Shown here one piece after another: positions 1 through 10,589 of a DNA stretch of 64,000 bases (its first letter is position 1; each line of letters starts with the position of its first letter). Below the pieces are notes generated by a model that saw nothing but the letters and a program-made list of their open reading frames with translations, was not told where the DNA came from and made no database searches. A program made the position numbers and the translations under genes. Source of the DNA: Epiperipatus broadwayi (taxonomy: Eukaryota; Onychophora; Udeonychophora; Euonychophora; Peripatidae); contig JAQFVV010000050.1 of the NCBI GenBank assembly GCA_028023455.1, positions 2,374,411 to 2,438,410 of the forward strand. The letters are read 5' to 3'.

Positions 1-418
1 TTTTTTTGCTTATAAATAAATAAACATCTAAATACATATTTAGCAACTAAGATTATAAAAAACCTTTTTCAGTAACATTTTATTATCCTTCTCAGTATCA
101 TGTTACACAAAGTATCTCAATGAAATGATAATTAGTTTTTGGTTCCCTCTCCATATTGCCTATAGAACCATATCTGAATCAATACATGCCTTATGTAGCG
201 GCTTAGTTATGCTATTTTCCACCAAGAATGCAAAGTGCTAGCATGTCTAGATCACAATTTATGACACAAAATGCATGTCCAATACCTTGACACATGTTGA
301 AACACCATGCTGACATTACATTTCATTTTAAATTGGACAAAACTACTACTAAAGCACTTGAAATAATTCATATTGTATATATCAGTAAATCCATCAATAG
401 TGAAAATGTTTTCATATG
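1..418. other. AT-rich stretch, no gene seen
   Basis: Low-complexity AT-rich sequence up to the left target-site duplication of the fold-back element at 432. No coding, RNA or repeat signal that I can support. Confidence 0.5.
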
Positions 419-592
419 GTTTCCAATATTTTAAACCATCAAACATCACATGATCACCATCTCTATACTCGCACATAATTTGTTGTAAACAAAGGCAAAA
501 CTCCCCATACAGTAGTGGCACCCTGTGCCAAACAAAGTAATCAATGGATGCCAGAAGGTTTGTGCATAAAATCCCTATCTAGTGCCTACTCA

Positions 593-649
593 TCCAATAT
601 CCCCAGACTAGTTTCTGGCTTGTGGCCATCATCAGGGAGAAGCCTTGGA
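593..649 (-). ncRNA. Hammerhead ribozyme motif, family B (left arm)
   Basis: Read on the minus strand: a stem I strand starting TCCAA, core CTGATGA, stem II TGGC-CACAA-GCCA, GAAAC, a two-base stem III loop (TA), then GTC as cleavage triplet and the stem I partner TGGGG...TTGGA. All conserved core bases are present. The base pair next to the core in stem I is lost (C opposite T), so this copy may be weakened. Confidence 0.7.
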
Positions 650-894
650 TCTGAGAGCACTGCACCTAGATCTTAGGATCTAATGCAACCCTCCAGCAGC
701 CACTTTTTAACACCAAAATGTATGGGTGCTGAATTGAGTTCAGACCCATATGACTATATAAGCTATTGAGCTTAGATTGAAGATATTAACAATGTTTTCA
801 ATTTTATTCTCATAGTTTTGTAGTAAAGTAGAGTTAAAAGGTGGCTGCTGGAGGGTTGCATTAGATCCTAAGATCTAGGTGCAGTGTTCTCAGA

Positions 895-951
895 TCCAAG
901 GCTCCTCACTGATGATAGCCACAAGCCAGAAACTAGTCTGGGGATATTGGA
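895..951 (+). ncRNA. Hammerhead ribozyme motif, family B (right arm)
   Basis: Plus-strand hammerhead with core CTGATGA and GAAAC, triplet GTC, and stem I CCTCA/TGGGG plus outer TCCAA/TTGGA. Stem II has one A-C mismatch (TAGC opposite GCCA). It is the inverted partner of the motif at 593-649. Confidence 0.7.
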
Positions 952-1057
952 TGAGTAGGCACTAGATAGGGATTTTATGCACAGGCCTTCTGGCATCCAT
1001 TGATTACTCTGTGGTGGCACTACTGTATGGGGAGTTTTGCCTTTGTTTCCAATATTT

Positions 1058-1879
1058 GGCGATGATAGGGAAAGTATTTAATCTAATCTAGAAATATATG
1101 AAACACAATCACATTTTTTGTTACAAAAAATATGGAGACATGTGAATGATTTAAAATTGTTGAATAGGTTAACTATGTCTTTATATAGCACATTCTCTGA
1201 CTCAGAGATGGTCTTTCTATCACTATGGATGAAAAAATAGTTCATATTTTCACTGAGATAATAAGTTTATATAAAATACTTTGTTTACAAAAGTGCACCA
1301 ACGTTGAAGGATAAGAATACATTGACTAAATACACTTTTTCGTATTACAGTAAAAGCCTATTTACATCCAAATCCTATCAATGAATCACTTCACTTGGTT
1401 TTTGAAATGGCCATCACTTTGTGACAAAGTCTAAAATATTCATTTGTGAACACTCTGTACCATTCATTTGATAGTTTTTTATTAATTTCACAGCAGAAAC
1501 TTAAACTAAAATGTATATTGATTGATATTAATCTCAACTGAAATAACTAAATATCAGTATAATTCAGAGAATAATAAAACAAAACCAAGAAGATGGATTT
1601 GCAAAACCAAGAAATTGCTTAACATAGGAGTTTAAAGTATTGAGTCTGCTTGTGTGACCTCAATTTTGTTAAAAATCATGAAATGGAAAATTGTAAGCGT
1701 ATATGTAATTTATTTACTTATTTATTTTCAGTTTTGTAAAGTTAAATGAAATATTTGCATTTTGCTAAGTATATAACATTCACATATCAGATTTTATTCC
1801 ATGAAGGTTTTTTTTTATTGAATACAAGTATAATTTATGTACCTGGAATTATGTAATTATGTAAGGCATTTGAACATAA
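1058..1879. other. AT-rich stretch, no gene seen
   Basis: No supportable coding region, RNA gene or repeat family member. Sequence is AT-rich and without obvious internal structure. Confidence 0.5.
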
Positions 1880-1957
1880 GTTTTCAAGCTTCTTTCAGCT
1901 ATCCAATCTATCTCATACAACTGATACATTTGACCACACATATCCATAAGAAATAAA

Positions 1958-2020
1958 AATCTCCAATATACACATTTTGTGCTTAAACAGCACTCATCAG
2001 TTGAACCTGATCATCATCTC
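1958..2020 (-). ncRNA. Hammerhead motif, family A, core-mutated
   Basis: Minus strand: CTGATGA is followed by stem II GTGCT-GTTTA-AGCAC, but the next block is AAAA instead of GAAA (G12 lost), which should abolish cleavage. Stem I is only partly kept. Confidence 0.6.
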
Positions 2021-2559
2021 CCACACATAATAATAAATAGTGCTCGGTTTATATTAAGATATGAAATCTGACTTTAATGGACAAGCTTCATTCTACTCCA
2101 CCTTCCAACTCTTCAGCCATTCATACCATTAAAAATATGATGATGGTACACCCATATCCTCCATTGATTCCAATATTATTATCATACCCATGATGACCTT
2201 AAGTCACTCTGACCTCTCATATATAGGACATTATGCATTTAAATACATAGAAGAGAAATGGTATATATATTATATTTGTATTCAATCAAACATTACAAAT
2301 TTAGCCTGTATTCTGCGTATCCCTTTTCTATGCATATAAATGGATAAGGTCCTATACATGGAGGGGTCAGTGTGACTTACAGTCAGCATGGGCAAGACAA
2401 TATTGACAGTAATTAGGGATATGGAAGATCTATCATCAGATACAATAGAAGGGTGGAGTAGAATGAAGCCTGTCCATAAAAGTTTAAAGATTTGCTATCT
2501 TAATATTAACTGTTCTGATTATATATGTGTGTGTGTATGTGTGTCTGTGTGTAGGAAAT

Positions 2560-2620
2560 GGTGATCTGGACCAACTGATGAGTGCTGTTTCAGCATGAAC
2601 TATGAATATTAGAGATCATT
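2560..2620 (+). ncRNA. Hammerhead motif, family A, decayed
   Basis: CTGATGA at 2575-2581 and stem II GTGCTG...CAGCAT are present. The GAAA box reads GAAC, so the A15.1-U16.1 pair is lost. The outer part of stem I (TGATCT/AGATCA) is still paired. Confidence 0.6.
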
Positions 2621-2735
2621 TATCTTTTACACATATTCATGGTCATATGTATTTGTTTTATGAGACAGACTGGGTAGCTAAGGAAGCATGAAAATCTGTG
2701 TTCAAATCCCTTATGTAAAGAGTTTGTTTCTAAGA

Positions 2736-3396
2736 AAATGTATAAAAGAAATTATAATAATATTAAAAAAGAGTCATTAAATGGCTACTACGAAAGATCA
2801 GAGGTGTTATTTTTTTACCATTTTTGTAATTTTAAGTTCAATTTTTAAATTTCAAATATTATATTCAATACTCAAATGAATGAATTACTAATGCATGATG
2901 CTAATACATATTTAATATTGAAATATTTATTATTCATTGAGTGGTTTCATTATTTACTTATGCTTTTTGATAAATGTATAATGGTCACATTTCAAATTTT
3001 ATATTTCCATTATTTGTCTTTCAAAGAAAAAAAAGTAAAAAAAAGTGTAGTAATATCAAACTGAAACATGATGATTAATTAAAAAGAGAATACCTACAAA
3101 AAATGGGAACTATTATAATTTTATCATTTTTATAGTTATAAGTTTAGAGTTGAAATTTCAAAGATTATATACATGACTCAAATGGATTTTTTATGATACA
3201 TGAAACGTATAAAAAATTAATGCAAAATTATTTATTATTCATTGAAAAATATTTTTTAGCCTCAAGGGTTAAATAAAATTTTATTTTCATTATTTATTTC
3301 ACTTGATTACTCTTTTTATTTATTTGAAAAGTTGATATATTATTATAAGAGGACTTTCAGTTTTGAAGTTAAAATTTTAATGAACATTATTATATA
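2736..3396. other. AT-rich stretch, no gene seen
   Basis: AT-rich sequence between two repeats. The last 35 bases before 3397 resemble 7342-7374, suggesting that an older repeat was already present when the DNA transposon inserted. Confidence 0.4.
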
Positions 3397-4343
3397 CACC
3401 TGGGTCTCTTTTTATACGGACTTATTTAACACAATTTTGAAGTTACACGATTCATGTTTCACCGGAAGTCGAACTCTGCTATTGCGCTATTACTTTAAAT
3501 AATAAATTTTGTGCACTTACGTTATATTGAAAGTAATAGCACATTATTGAAATTCGACTTTCAACTTAGTAATTTCAATATTTTCAGTGCTTTATAATAG
3601 TAAGATTTTATGCAATAATGAAATTAAAATCATGATTTCCACATTTTATGTATACACACATTAAATTTTACAAGATTATAATGTAAATTTGTTCAAACAT
3701 TGTGCGTGTTAATTTTGCATTTTAAATCACATTCTGTTTTTCCTTTTTAAAAAAGAACGTTTAATCAATTATTAATCATTTAGTGTCCGCAAGTTTATTT
3801 TTAAAAGGTGAGTAATAGCAGTGGGCACAATTAAAATTGAAAATTAAAGACAAAAATAAGAATTTAATTTTTAATTGTTAGATTAATTCCATTGTCACCA
3901 GAAAACCATTAATTAACACAACATGAGAGTGACATTGGTGCTAGTTGTATTTCATCTTATGAAGAATCTGATTTTTTTATCAGTTTGCAAACGAACCTTT
4001 TTACTGGCAAATAGCAATAATAATTAAAATGTGTATAAAAAATATAAATTACTGTAAATTATGCATAAAAATATATTGTTTTGAATAAAATTAAATATTA
4101 TAGTTAAAAAAGTTTGTCTTGTATCAATTTTTTTCAAATTTGAAATTTTTTATTAGTCATATTTTATTTCCTTATTTTTTTTTTTTGCACAACTTTACAT
4201 TGGTGCTTTGCTTTTATGCAAGTTTTGAAAAATCACAGTCCGTATCCCCCCTTTTTCAAAGTAAGTTACGTCTTTTTTTGCACGATTTCGTTTGCGCGTG
4301 TTTTCTGAGGAACCTATCTATCACGTAAAACAAGACCCAGGTG
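3397..4343. mobile_element. Non-autonomous TIR DNA transposon, copy 1
   Basis: A 947-bp non-coding element bounded by terminal inverted repeats: CACCTGGGTCTCTTTTTA on the left and an inverted CACCTGGGTCTTGTTTTACG on the right. It is flanked on both sides by TATATA, so the duplicated target is probably TA or TATA. A second copy at 7552-8656 matches it along most of its length, which fixes the ends. Near the left end is a stem-loop (GAAGTCGAA...ATTCGACTTTC). No transposase is encoded. The superfamily is not assigned. Confidence 0.75.
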
Positions 4344-4384
4344 TATATATAATATTTAAATACAAGTATATTTTTTATCCCTGG

Positions 4385-4510
4385 AGTTTAGATGTAATTA
4401 TAGTGGATTTGAACCCAAACTTTCAAACCCCCTTCAGTTATTCAATCTATCTCATACAACCGATACACATGACATTTGCTATCTTAATATAAACTGAGCA
4501 CTAATTATAT
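4385..4510 (-). mobile_element. Family A element fragment, left half of a split dimer
   Basis: Matches the outer portion of family A (TTTGAACCCAAAC, ATTCAATCTATCTCATACAAC, TATCTTAATATAAACTGAGCAC) but the hammerhead section is deleted. Together with 5473-5650 on the plus strand it brackets the Penelope-like fold-back, so the PLE structure sits in the middle of an inverted family A pair. Confidence 0.55.
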
Positions 4511-4555
4511 ATATATATAAATTATTAATCAATGTCTGTATTTCAATAATAATAA

Positions 4556-5472
4556 AATATATATAATTATTCAAAACAATACAATAATTAATACAGTAAA
4601 AATATTTTAAAAAACAAATATATACCACAATTTAATAGAAATACTTTCAATTATCTATGTAGTCATTGTCAACTAGATTCAAATTGTATTATAAAAAACC
4701 GTTACAAATGTAAACAAAAAGTAATACGTTATACATCAATTTTCCCACAATTCATTAATTTTTACATTAGCAGCCTGTCTATTTATCAAATGTTGCTTTT
4801 CACTTTTTATTAACAGCTTCTTTAATTTTGCATTTATTATTATTTCTTTCAATACAAAAAATCTTAACTTTATTAAAATCAAAAACAAAACCATAAATAG
4901 ATTAATAAATAATTAAAAAAATAGATGTAGTATTTTAAATCAAAGTTGTGCAATATATAAATGGCTGTGTGTTTGTGGAAAGACATATATAGGTAAATCT
5001 CAATGTACGTTGGAGAAAAGATCAAAGGAGCATTTGTTGTTATATAAACGAGTACAAAAATCAAGACAAGAGAATGTTAGAAATGATGTATCACTGTCAG
5101 TATTTTTTGATCATAAAGTAACATGTAATTATGGTTTTGATTTTGATTTTAATAAAGTTAAGATTTTGTGTATTGAAAGAAATAATAATAAATGCAAAAT
5201 TAAAGAAGCTATGTTAATTTAAAGTGAAAAGCAACATTTAATAAATAGACAGGCTGCTAATGTAAAAATTAATGAATTGTAGGAAAATTGATGTATGACG
5301 TATTACTTTTTGTTTTACATTTCTAACATTTTTTTATAATACAATTTGAATCTAGTTGACAATGACTATGAAGATAGTTGAAAGTACTTCTATTAAATTG
5401 TGGTATATATTTGTTTTTTAAAATATTTTTACTGTATTAATTATTGTATTGTTTTGAATATATATATATATA
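4556..5472. mobile_element. Penelope-like element, fold-back copy
   Basis: Two inverted arms of roughly 340 bp (about 4556-4893 and 5130-5472) surround a short central piece. The right arm carries the end of a GIY-YIG endonuclease reading frame and its 3' flank; the left arm is the same sequence inverted. Such arrangements of 5'-truncated copies are known for PLEs. No reverse transcriptase section is left. Confidence 0.7.
4962..5222 (+). pseudogene. PLE GIY-YIG endonuclease, C-terminal fragment
   Basis: The frame reads through IYKWLCVCGKTYIG, then KSQCTLEKRSKEH, and ends with a stretch rich in Lys, Asn and Asp terminated by TAA at 5220-5222. The order IYK, CxCGKTYIG, R...EH is the GIY-YIG nuclease signature of Penelope-like elements, where this domain follows the reverse transcriptase and is thought to nick the target site. 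The RT is missing, so this is a 5'-truncated remnant. The 3' flank is part of a long inverted repeat. Confidence 0.7.
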
Positions 5473-5650
5473 TGGGAAATGATGATCTGGACCAACTGAA
5501 AGAGTGCTGGTTCAGCATGAAATATGTATATTGGAGATCATCTATTTTTTTGTTGAGTATGTGATCATGTCTATCACTTACATGAGTCAGACTAGATAGC
5601 TGAAAAGATCTTGAATGTTTTGGTTCAAATTCCCTATAATTATATATATT
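5473..5650 (+). mobile_element. Family A element fragment, right half of a split dimer
   Basis: Plus-strand family A piece running from the hammerhead into the region with GGTTCAAATTCCC, which resembles a tRNA B box. It abuts the right arm of the PLE fold-back at about 5472. Confidence 0.6.
5481..5543 (+). ncRNA. Hammerhead motif, family A, core insertion
   Basis: Stem I is perfectly paired (GATGATCT with AGATCATC, and CCAA with TTGG), stem II is GTGCTG-GTT-CAGCAT and GAAA is intact. The CTGATGA box reads CTGAAAGA, one base too long, so it should be inactive. Confidence 0.6.
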
Positions 5651-5819
5651 GAGAAAAAATATTTTTTCTCTCGTTAATTTCTGGATAGACTAATTGTTAA
5701 ATAGAAATTTAGCTAGGTTAAACATATTAAAAGATTTATGCACATGGAATGATCATATGACAAAATTTATGAATTTTTTTAAAAAATAATGTTAAATTTT
5801 TTTATAATAAATAACTAAA

Positions 5820-6090
5820 CAAAGGAGAATAATAAAAAAGTAAGAGATTAAGATCTTTATCTCTAAAGAAATAAAAAATCATTTATAAATTAAGTAAATT
5901 ATTTAACAAAATAAAGAATTAAATGTATATATTTTCTTTTCTTTACTGTTTCTAGAATCCTTGCGATCCCAAAGCTAACTCAGACATAATGATATTTGTA
6001 ATATTTATGCGCGTATATATGTGTGGAAATCTAAATGGTTCTCCATAGAATTATTTGGACAGTGCAAAAGCAAAGATCATCTTTAATATC
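5820..6090 (+). repeat. Unclassified 0.25 kb repeat, copy 1 of 3
   Basis: Aligns with 10590-10845 and 10990-11215 over blocks such as AGATCTTTATCTCTAAAG, TTTCTTTTCTTTACTGTTTC, CTCAGACATAATG and GAATTATTTGGACAGTGCAAA. No coding potential is evident. Ends are not defined. Confidence 0.6.
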
Positions 6091-6410
6091 CACCTTCTTC
6101 ATTTTATTTATGTATTTTATGATGATCATTATTTTATGCTCTGTTAAAAAAACAGGGATGTTTTATGGATGGCTATTTGATTGTTTGAGGATGATGATTT
6201 ACATCATTATTACTTCCAATTATAATTGCTTCATTGCATGATTATGGTTTCTTGAAATTTTAATCTATCTTCTCCAATCTCTAGTCTCTCTTCTCTGCAC
6301 CACACAATCACACAACTTTATTTTATCCATCCATCTCACATGTGGCCTCTTTCTAGATTTTTTATAATCTCTTAAAATCCTGTTTAAGATTTGAATTATC
6401 TATCTATTAT

Positions 6411-6499
6411 TAATTTATTTATAGTTCATATATATATACTTGCATTTTAGATACAGATGTCTAAAATACAAGTGTATATATATGAATTATAAATAAATT
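6411..6499. repeat. Palindromic hairpin with 40-bp arms
   Basis: ATTTATTTATAGTTCATA...TTTTAGA is mirrored by TCTAAAATACAAGTG...ATAAATAAAT with few mismatches and a short ACAGATG loop. The right arm belongs to the start of the 0.6 kb repeat that follows; the left arm is an extra inverted copy of that start. Confidence 0.6.
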
Positions 6500-7190
6500 G
6501 AAATGTTTCATACATTTTTATATTTTAATAAAGAAAAATAAATATTAGCCTTAAATTTTTTAAACGTTAATGAGAGAATCCTTTAAAATGCAATAATGTA
6601 AATTAGTATCATAATTTATTCAAAGCAGATTAAATTCATTTGCATGTTTTTTATAATAACTATTGTTCAATAACTGCTAAAACTTGTTTAAATAGCAAAT
6701 GTAAACTTGCAATCAAGAACTTGCTACGGTTTCTATGGTAACAAAAGTGTGCGAACTAATTTGGACATGACCTAAAAATTTTAAATATAACACAATAAAA
6801 TTAAATACAATAGTTCTAATATTTTTATTCTCTTTTATAGTTGCATTCACAGCAACCACAATGATTGAAAAACGTTGAAGAGGCAGTGAAGAAAATTTTA
6901 CATTTGTTCTTATATTCTATTATAATTCTACTATTTAATATTAGTAAGTCTGAAAAATAGGTTAGCCATGAAATGTCATATTTTCATATATTTTAAATGC
7001 ATTACTACTAAAATTAGTGTTTACTTGTGTAGTATAATGTATGTGTGTGTATTAGTGATTGAAAGTTCAAAGAAGCCCATGATTACACTTGCATTAAAAT
7101 GCATGATAGCTTTCTTATATATATTAAAACAGCACTAATAATATGTAATCAGTGGGCTTATAAATTATTTATACACTGATAACATCAATA
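6470..7190 (+). repeat. Unclassified 0.6 kb repeat, copy 1 of 2
   Basis: Aligns with 18605-18672 plus 19034-19636 over almost its whole length, including TTTCTATGGTAACAAAAG, AAAACGTTGAAGAGGCAGTG and TTGCATTAAAATGCAT. There is no long ORF. A pyrimidine-rich stretch ending in TATAG before TTGCATTCAC looks like a splice acceptor but I see no exon structure. Function and class unknown. Confidence 0.65.
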
Positions 7191-7251
7191 CACCCCATCC
7201 ATAGATAGAATCACCTTTTTGCAATGACTTATTTTTTTTCCATATGTCAAA

Positions 7252-7322
7252 GCGTTGACCAGGAAGTGAACCTGGGCCAGCTACTTAGAAGGCAGCTGCG
7301 CTAACTGTTAGGCCACCAACGC
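7252..7322 (-). repeat. tRNA-Arg-like SINE head
   Basis: The minus strand folds as a 71-nt cloverleaf: acceptor GCGTTGG with TCAACGC, a 4-bp D stem with one mismatch, anticodon stem GCTGC/GTAGC with loop CTTCTAA (anticodon TCT), and T stem CCAGG/CCTGG with loop TTCACTT. The T loop has C where A58 is invariant in real tRNAs, the element continues into a short A-rich tail, and a diverged copy exists at 10887-10998. I therefore read it as a tRNA-derived SINE rather than a working tRNA gene. Confidence 0.65.
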
Positions 7323-7551
7323 TTGACATGACTTTTATATTTTGAAGTTAGAATTTTAATGAATATTATATAGATTAAACTTATTAAAAGATTTATATAC
7401 ATAAAATGAGCATTTGACAAAATTAAAATAAAAAAAGTAATACTATGTTTAAGTTTCATTACATATAGCTATTATCATCAATGAAATATAATATAAATTT
7501 TTATTATATAATAATAACAACTTGTAAATACATCAACAGAAAAATTATATA

Positions 7552-8656
7552 CACCTGGGTCTCTTTTTACGTGGACTTATTTAACACGATTTTGAAGTTG
7601 CGCGATTCGTGTTTCACCGGAAGTCGAACTCCGATATTGCGCTATTACTTTAAATAATAAATTTCGCGCACTTACGTTATATTGTAAGTAATAGCACATT
7701 ATTGGAATTCGACTTTCAACTTAGTAATTTCAATATTTTCAGTGCTTTATAATAGTAAGCTTTTATGCAATAATGAAATTAAAATCATGATTTTCACATT
7801 TTATGTATATACACATTAAATTTTACAAGATTATAATATAAATTTGTTCAAACATTGTGTGTATTAATTTTGCATTTTAAATCACATTCTGTTTTTGCTT
7901 TTTAAAAAAGAATATAATCAATTATTAATCATTTAGTGTCCACAAGTTTATTTTTAAAAGGTTAGTAATAGCAATGGCACAATTAAATTTGACAATTAAA
8001 AATTAATATCTGATTTTTAATTGTAATTAACAATTTAAAAATTACTTACGCGACTGGAAATAATGTGATGTGAAATTTGATTTTTAAACGGAATTGAAAA
8101 TTAAAGACAAAAATAAGAATTTAATTTTTAGTTGTTAGTTTTAATTAAATTTTTCCCAGCAGTTGTGAATAAATGTCTTTTTATTATTATAAGTCTAAGT
8201 TCATAAACAATTAATAAAATCATTGTCTCAAAGATTAATTACTAATTACGTTGTCAACAGAAAAATGTTAACACAACATGAGAATGCAAATGAACGTGTG
8301 TTTTGGCAAATAGCGATAATGATTAAAATGTGTATAAAAATGTAAATTACCATACTGTAAATTATGCATAAAAATATATTATTTTGAATAAAATTAAATA
8401 TTATAGTTAAAAAAGTTTGTCTTGTATCAATTTTTTTCAAATTTGAAATTTTTTATTAGTCATATTTTATTTCCTTATTTTTTTTTTGCGCGAATTTTAA
8501 AGTAATTTTATGTTGGTGCTTTGCTTTTATGCAAATTTTGAAAAATCACAGACTGCATCCCTCCTTTTTCAATGTAAGTTACGTCTATTTTTGCACGATT
8601 TCGTTTGCGTGTGTTTTCTGAGGAACCTATCTATCGCGTAAAACGAGACCCAGGTG
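7552..8656. mobile_element. Non-autonomous TIR DNA transposon, copy 2
   Basis: A 1105-bp relative of the element at 3397-4343, with ends CACCTGGGTCTCTTTTTACG and inverted CACCTGGGTCTCGTTTTACG, flanked by TATATA on both sides. It is longer than copy 1 because of extra internal AT-rich sequence around 7980-8250. Non-coding. Confidence 0.75.
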
Positions 8657-8789
8657 TATATAAAAGCCTTTTTCGGTAATTCTAAATTTTTTACCCTTGT
8701 CAATATGGTACCTCGTACTAATACTAACATGTATATTACGTATATAGTGACATCTACTGACATTTCCTATAATTGATTATTTTTATCAT

Positions 8790-9165
8790 TTTATTTATTT
8801 CCCCTTATATTACTTTCCATTCTTTATCCATTACCCAATCATTCATTAAATCAATTGACTTTTTGTAAATGTTCATACATGTATTTATATTATATTTTAT
8901 ATAATTTGTTTCATATATTTTCCTTCTATTCATTTCTTTTATATAATTTAATGGTCTTATGTTTTTAATACAATCTATTTTATGTCCAAATTTTAAATAA
9001 TGAACATATAATGCTGATCTATCATCCCTCCTTTCAATAGCACTATTATGTTCTTTTGCCCTTTGTTCTGATTGTTTTGATGTTTGTCAATAGTAAACCA
9101 TTTTACATATCCCACAAGTAATTTTATATACTGTTCCCTTTATATATTTCATATCATCTTTAATC
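8790..9165 (-). pseudogene. PLE GIY-YIG endonuclease relic
   Basis: On the minus strand the frame gives VYKITCGICKMVYY, a stop at 9087-9089 in the place of the Gly of YxG, then QTSKQSEQRAKEHNSAIER and SALYVHYLKFGHKID. The order of I/VYK, CxxC, YY(G), R..EH and H.....FGH is that of a PLE GIY-YIG nuclease. It lies directly downstream (in the minus sense) of the RT fragment at 9202-10450 and belongs to the same element. Confidence 0.75.
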
Positions 9166-9201
9166 TTATAATTTCCTATTAATATATCCAAATTTTTACT
9201 A

Positions 9202-10450
9202 TTAGACCATTCTATTTTTATCCATATAATTTTTATTTTTAGTTAATATATCATAAATTTTAGGTATATATACAATTTTAATCCATTTTATATTATTTAA
9301 TATTTTATTCCCTCTAATATTATTTTTATTATCATATAATATATTCCTAATATTTCTAGGATTATATCCATAGCTAGAATATAATTTAATAAATTGTTCT
9401 TTATGTACTTTAGCATTTTTTTTTATCTGTATTATACCTATCATTTTTAATTTTAAAATTCTTAATTACTGCCATCTTTTGTGTCCATGCTTGTTGTAAA
9501 TCCTTATAAATTATTTTTCTTATTTTAACTTCTTTAATAAAATAATTTAATACAATCATGTTATTGTTTATCTTTATTTCTATATCTAAATATTTTATTT
9601 TATTATCTATTTCTTTTATTATAAATTTTATATTATTTTTATTATTATTAAATTCATTATATATTTTTTATAACTCTTTTATTTCCTATTACTAAGATAT
9701 CATCTACATATCGAAAATACTCTTTTATTTCTTTATTTATTATTCTATTATTGACAATATGTAATTCCATTTCATTTATAAATATTGAAGCCATTAATCC
9801 ACTTATTGCACATCCCATAACCCATCCCTTATTGATATTCCAATATTCATCTTTATATTTAAAATATAAGCTATTATTTATTAAATTTGTAACCCCTGTT
9901 CCATAATGTCAATTATTTCCTTATCCTGTATATAAATTTTTAATTTTTGTATAACTATTTTAATACTTTCATCCCTAGGTATACTTGGATACATTTTCTC
10001 TATATCCATTACAAAAATACTTTGATTTCTATTCATTTTTATTATATTTAACTTATCTATAATTTCATCAGTATTTTTAATACAAAATTCCCCATACCTC
10101 ATAATATTTGCTATCCATTTATTTATATATCTACAAAATTTCTGTAAAATGAAATTAGAAAAGTTAAATAATAATCTTAATGGATTATTCTCTTTTTGTG
10201 TTTTTACTTTAGTAAATATATATGGATTTTCATACATTGATGGATACAAAAATCCATACTTATTTTTATCAATAATTCCTTTCCCTTCCATTTTATGTAA
10301 TATCTCTATATATCTACTTTTTATATTATTAGTAGGATCTTTAAATAATTGTATATATCCTTCCTTTTTTATCTCATTTTCTATCTTATCTATATAATCT
10401 TTAGAATACATTATTACAAATCTACTACCTTTATCTTCTTTACATAACAC
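9202..10450 (-). pseudogene. PLE reverse transcriptase, frameshifted
   Basis: An open stretch of 189 codons at 9881-10450 contains the PLE finger and palm region, ending near FVMDIEKMYPSIP (motif A with the catalytic Asp). A frameshift at a GGGG run (about 9892-9896) moves the reading to a frame with INKGWVMGCAISGLMASIF (motif B region) and YFRYVDDILVIG (motif C, YVDD codons at 9699-9710). A further frameshift occurs near 9670, and the thumb region continues at 9202-9444. The product would copy RNA at a nicked target. At least two frameshifts and a nuclease stop show the copy is dead. Confidence 0.8.
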
Positions 10451-10589
10451 TTCTTATTTCTTTAGTAGTTCTTTTATATTTATATTCCTTTTGTGAACAT
10501 TTAATATTTCCTAATTGTTTGTTCAATAAGTAAACATAAAGGAGTATTATTTCTTAGAAATAAGTAATATAGCTATTAATAAAAGATAA

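Larger units (their letters stand above)
432..1044. mobile_element. Family B hammerhead fold-back element, full-size copy
   Basis: A non-coding element of about 613 bp flanked by a perfect 13-bp direct repeat (GTTTCCAATATTT at 419-431 and 1045-1057), read as a target-site duplication. The left part (about 500-700) and right part (about 845-1044) are inverted copies of one another, each beginning at its outer edge with GGCAAAACTCCCCATACAG and carrying one hammerhead ribozyme motif pointing toward the outer edge. A single-copy spacer of about 130 bp separates the arms. The outer left end has the motif AACATCACATGATCACC, shared with the other family B copies. No open reading frame is present. 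A direct repeat of this length is usual for target-primed retrotransposition rather than for DNA transposons, so I infer a retrozyme-like retroposon copied as an inverted dimer. Confidence 0.75.
1880..2735. mobile_element. Family A hammerhead element, inverted dimer
   Basis: Two diverged copies of the family A repeat lie head to head: about 1880-2230 on the minus strand and about 2330-2735 on the plus strand, with the symmetry centre near 2280. Matching blocks in inverted order include the hammerhead, the TATCTTAATAT block, the ACTCCACC...TTCAGCCAT block and the block around CATGATGACC / CAGCATGGGC. The plus copy ends in a stretch with tRNA-promoter-like character (TAGCTAAGG, then GTTCAAATCCC), which could be A and B boxes. 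No coding potential. Confidence 0.65.

Noticed and set aside
252-521. 89-codon minus-strand open frame
   Set aside because: Overlaps the end of a family B element and an AT-rich flank; its composition and lack of motifs fit a chance frame. The same goes for the many 60-80 codon frames across the window.
432-1044. Family B as an ordinary TIR DNA transposon (MITE)
   Set aside because: The inverted arms would allow it, but the 12-13 bp direct repeats, the single-armed copy at 20340-20530 and the conserved ribozyme fit retroposition better.
7252-7322. Functional tRNA-Arg gene
   Set aside because: A58 to C in the T loop, a D-stem mismatch, an A-rich tail and a second degraded copy indicate a SINE.
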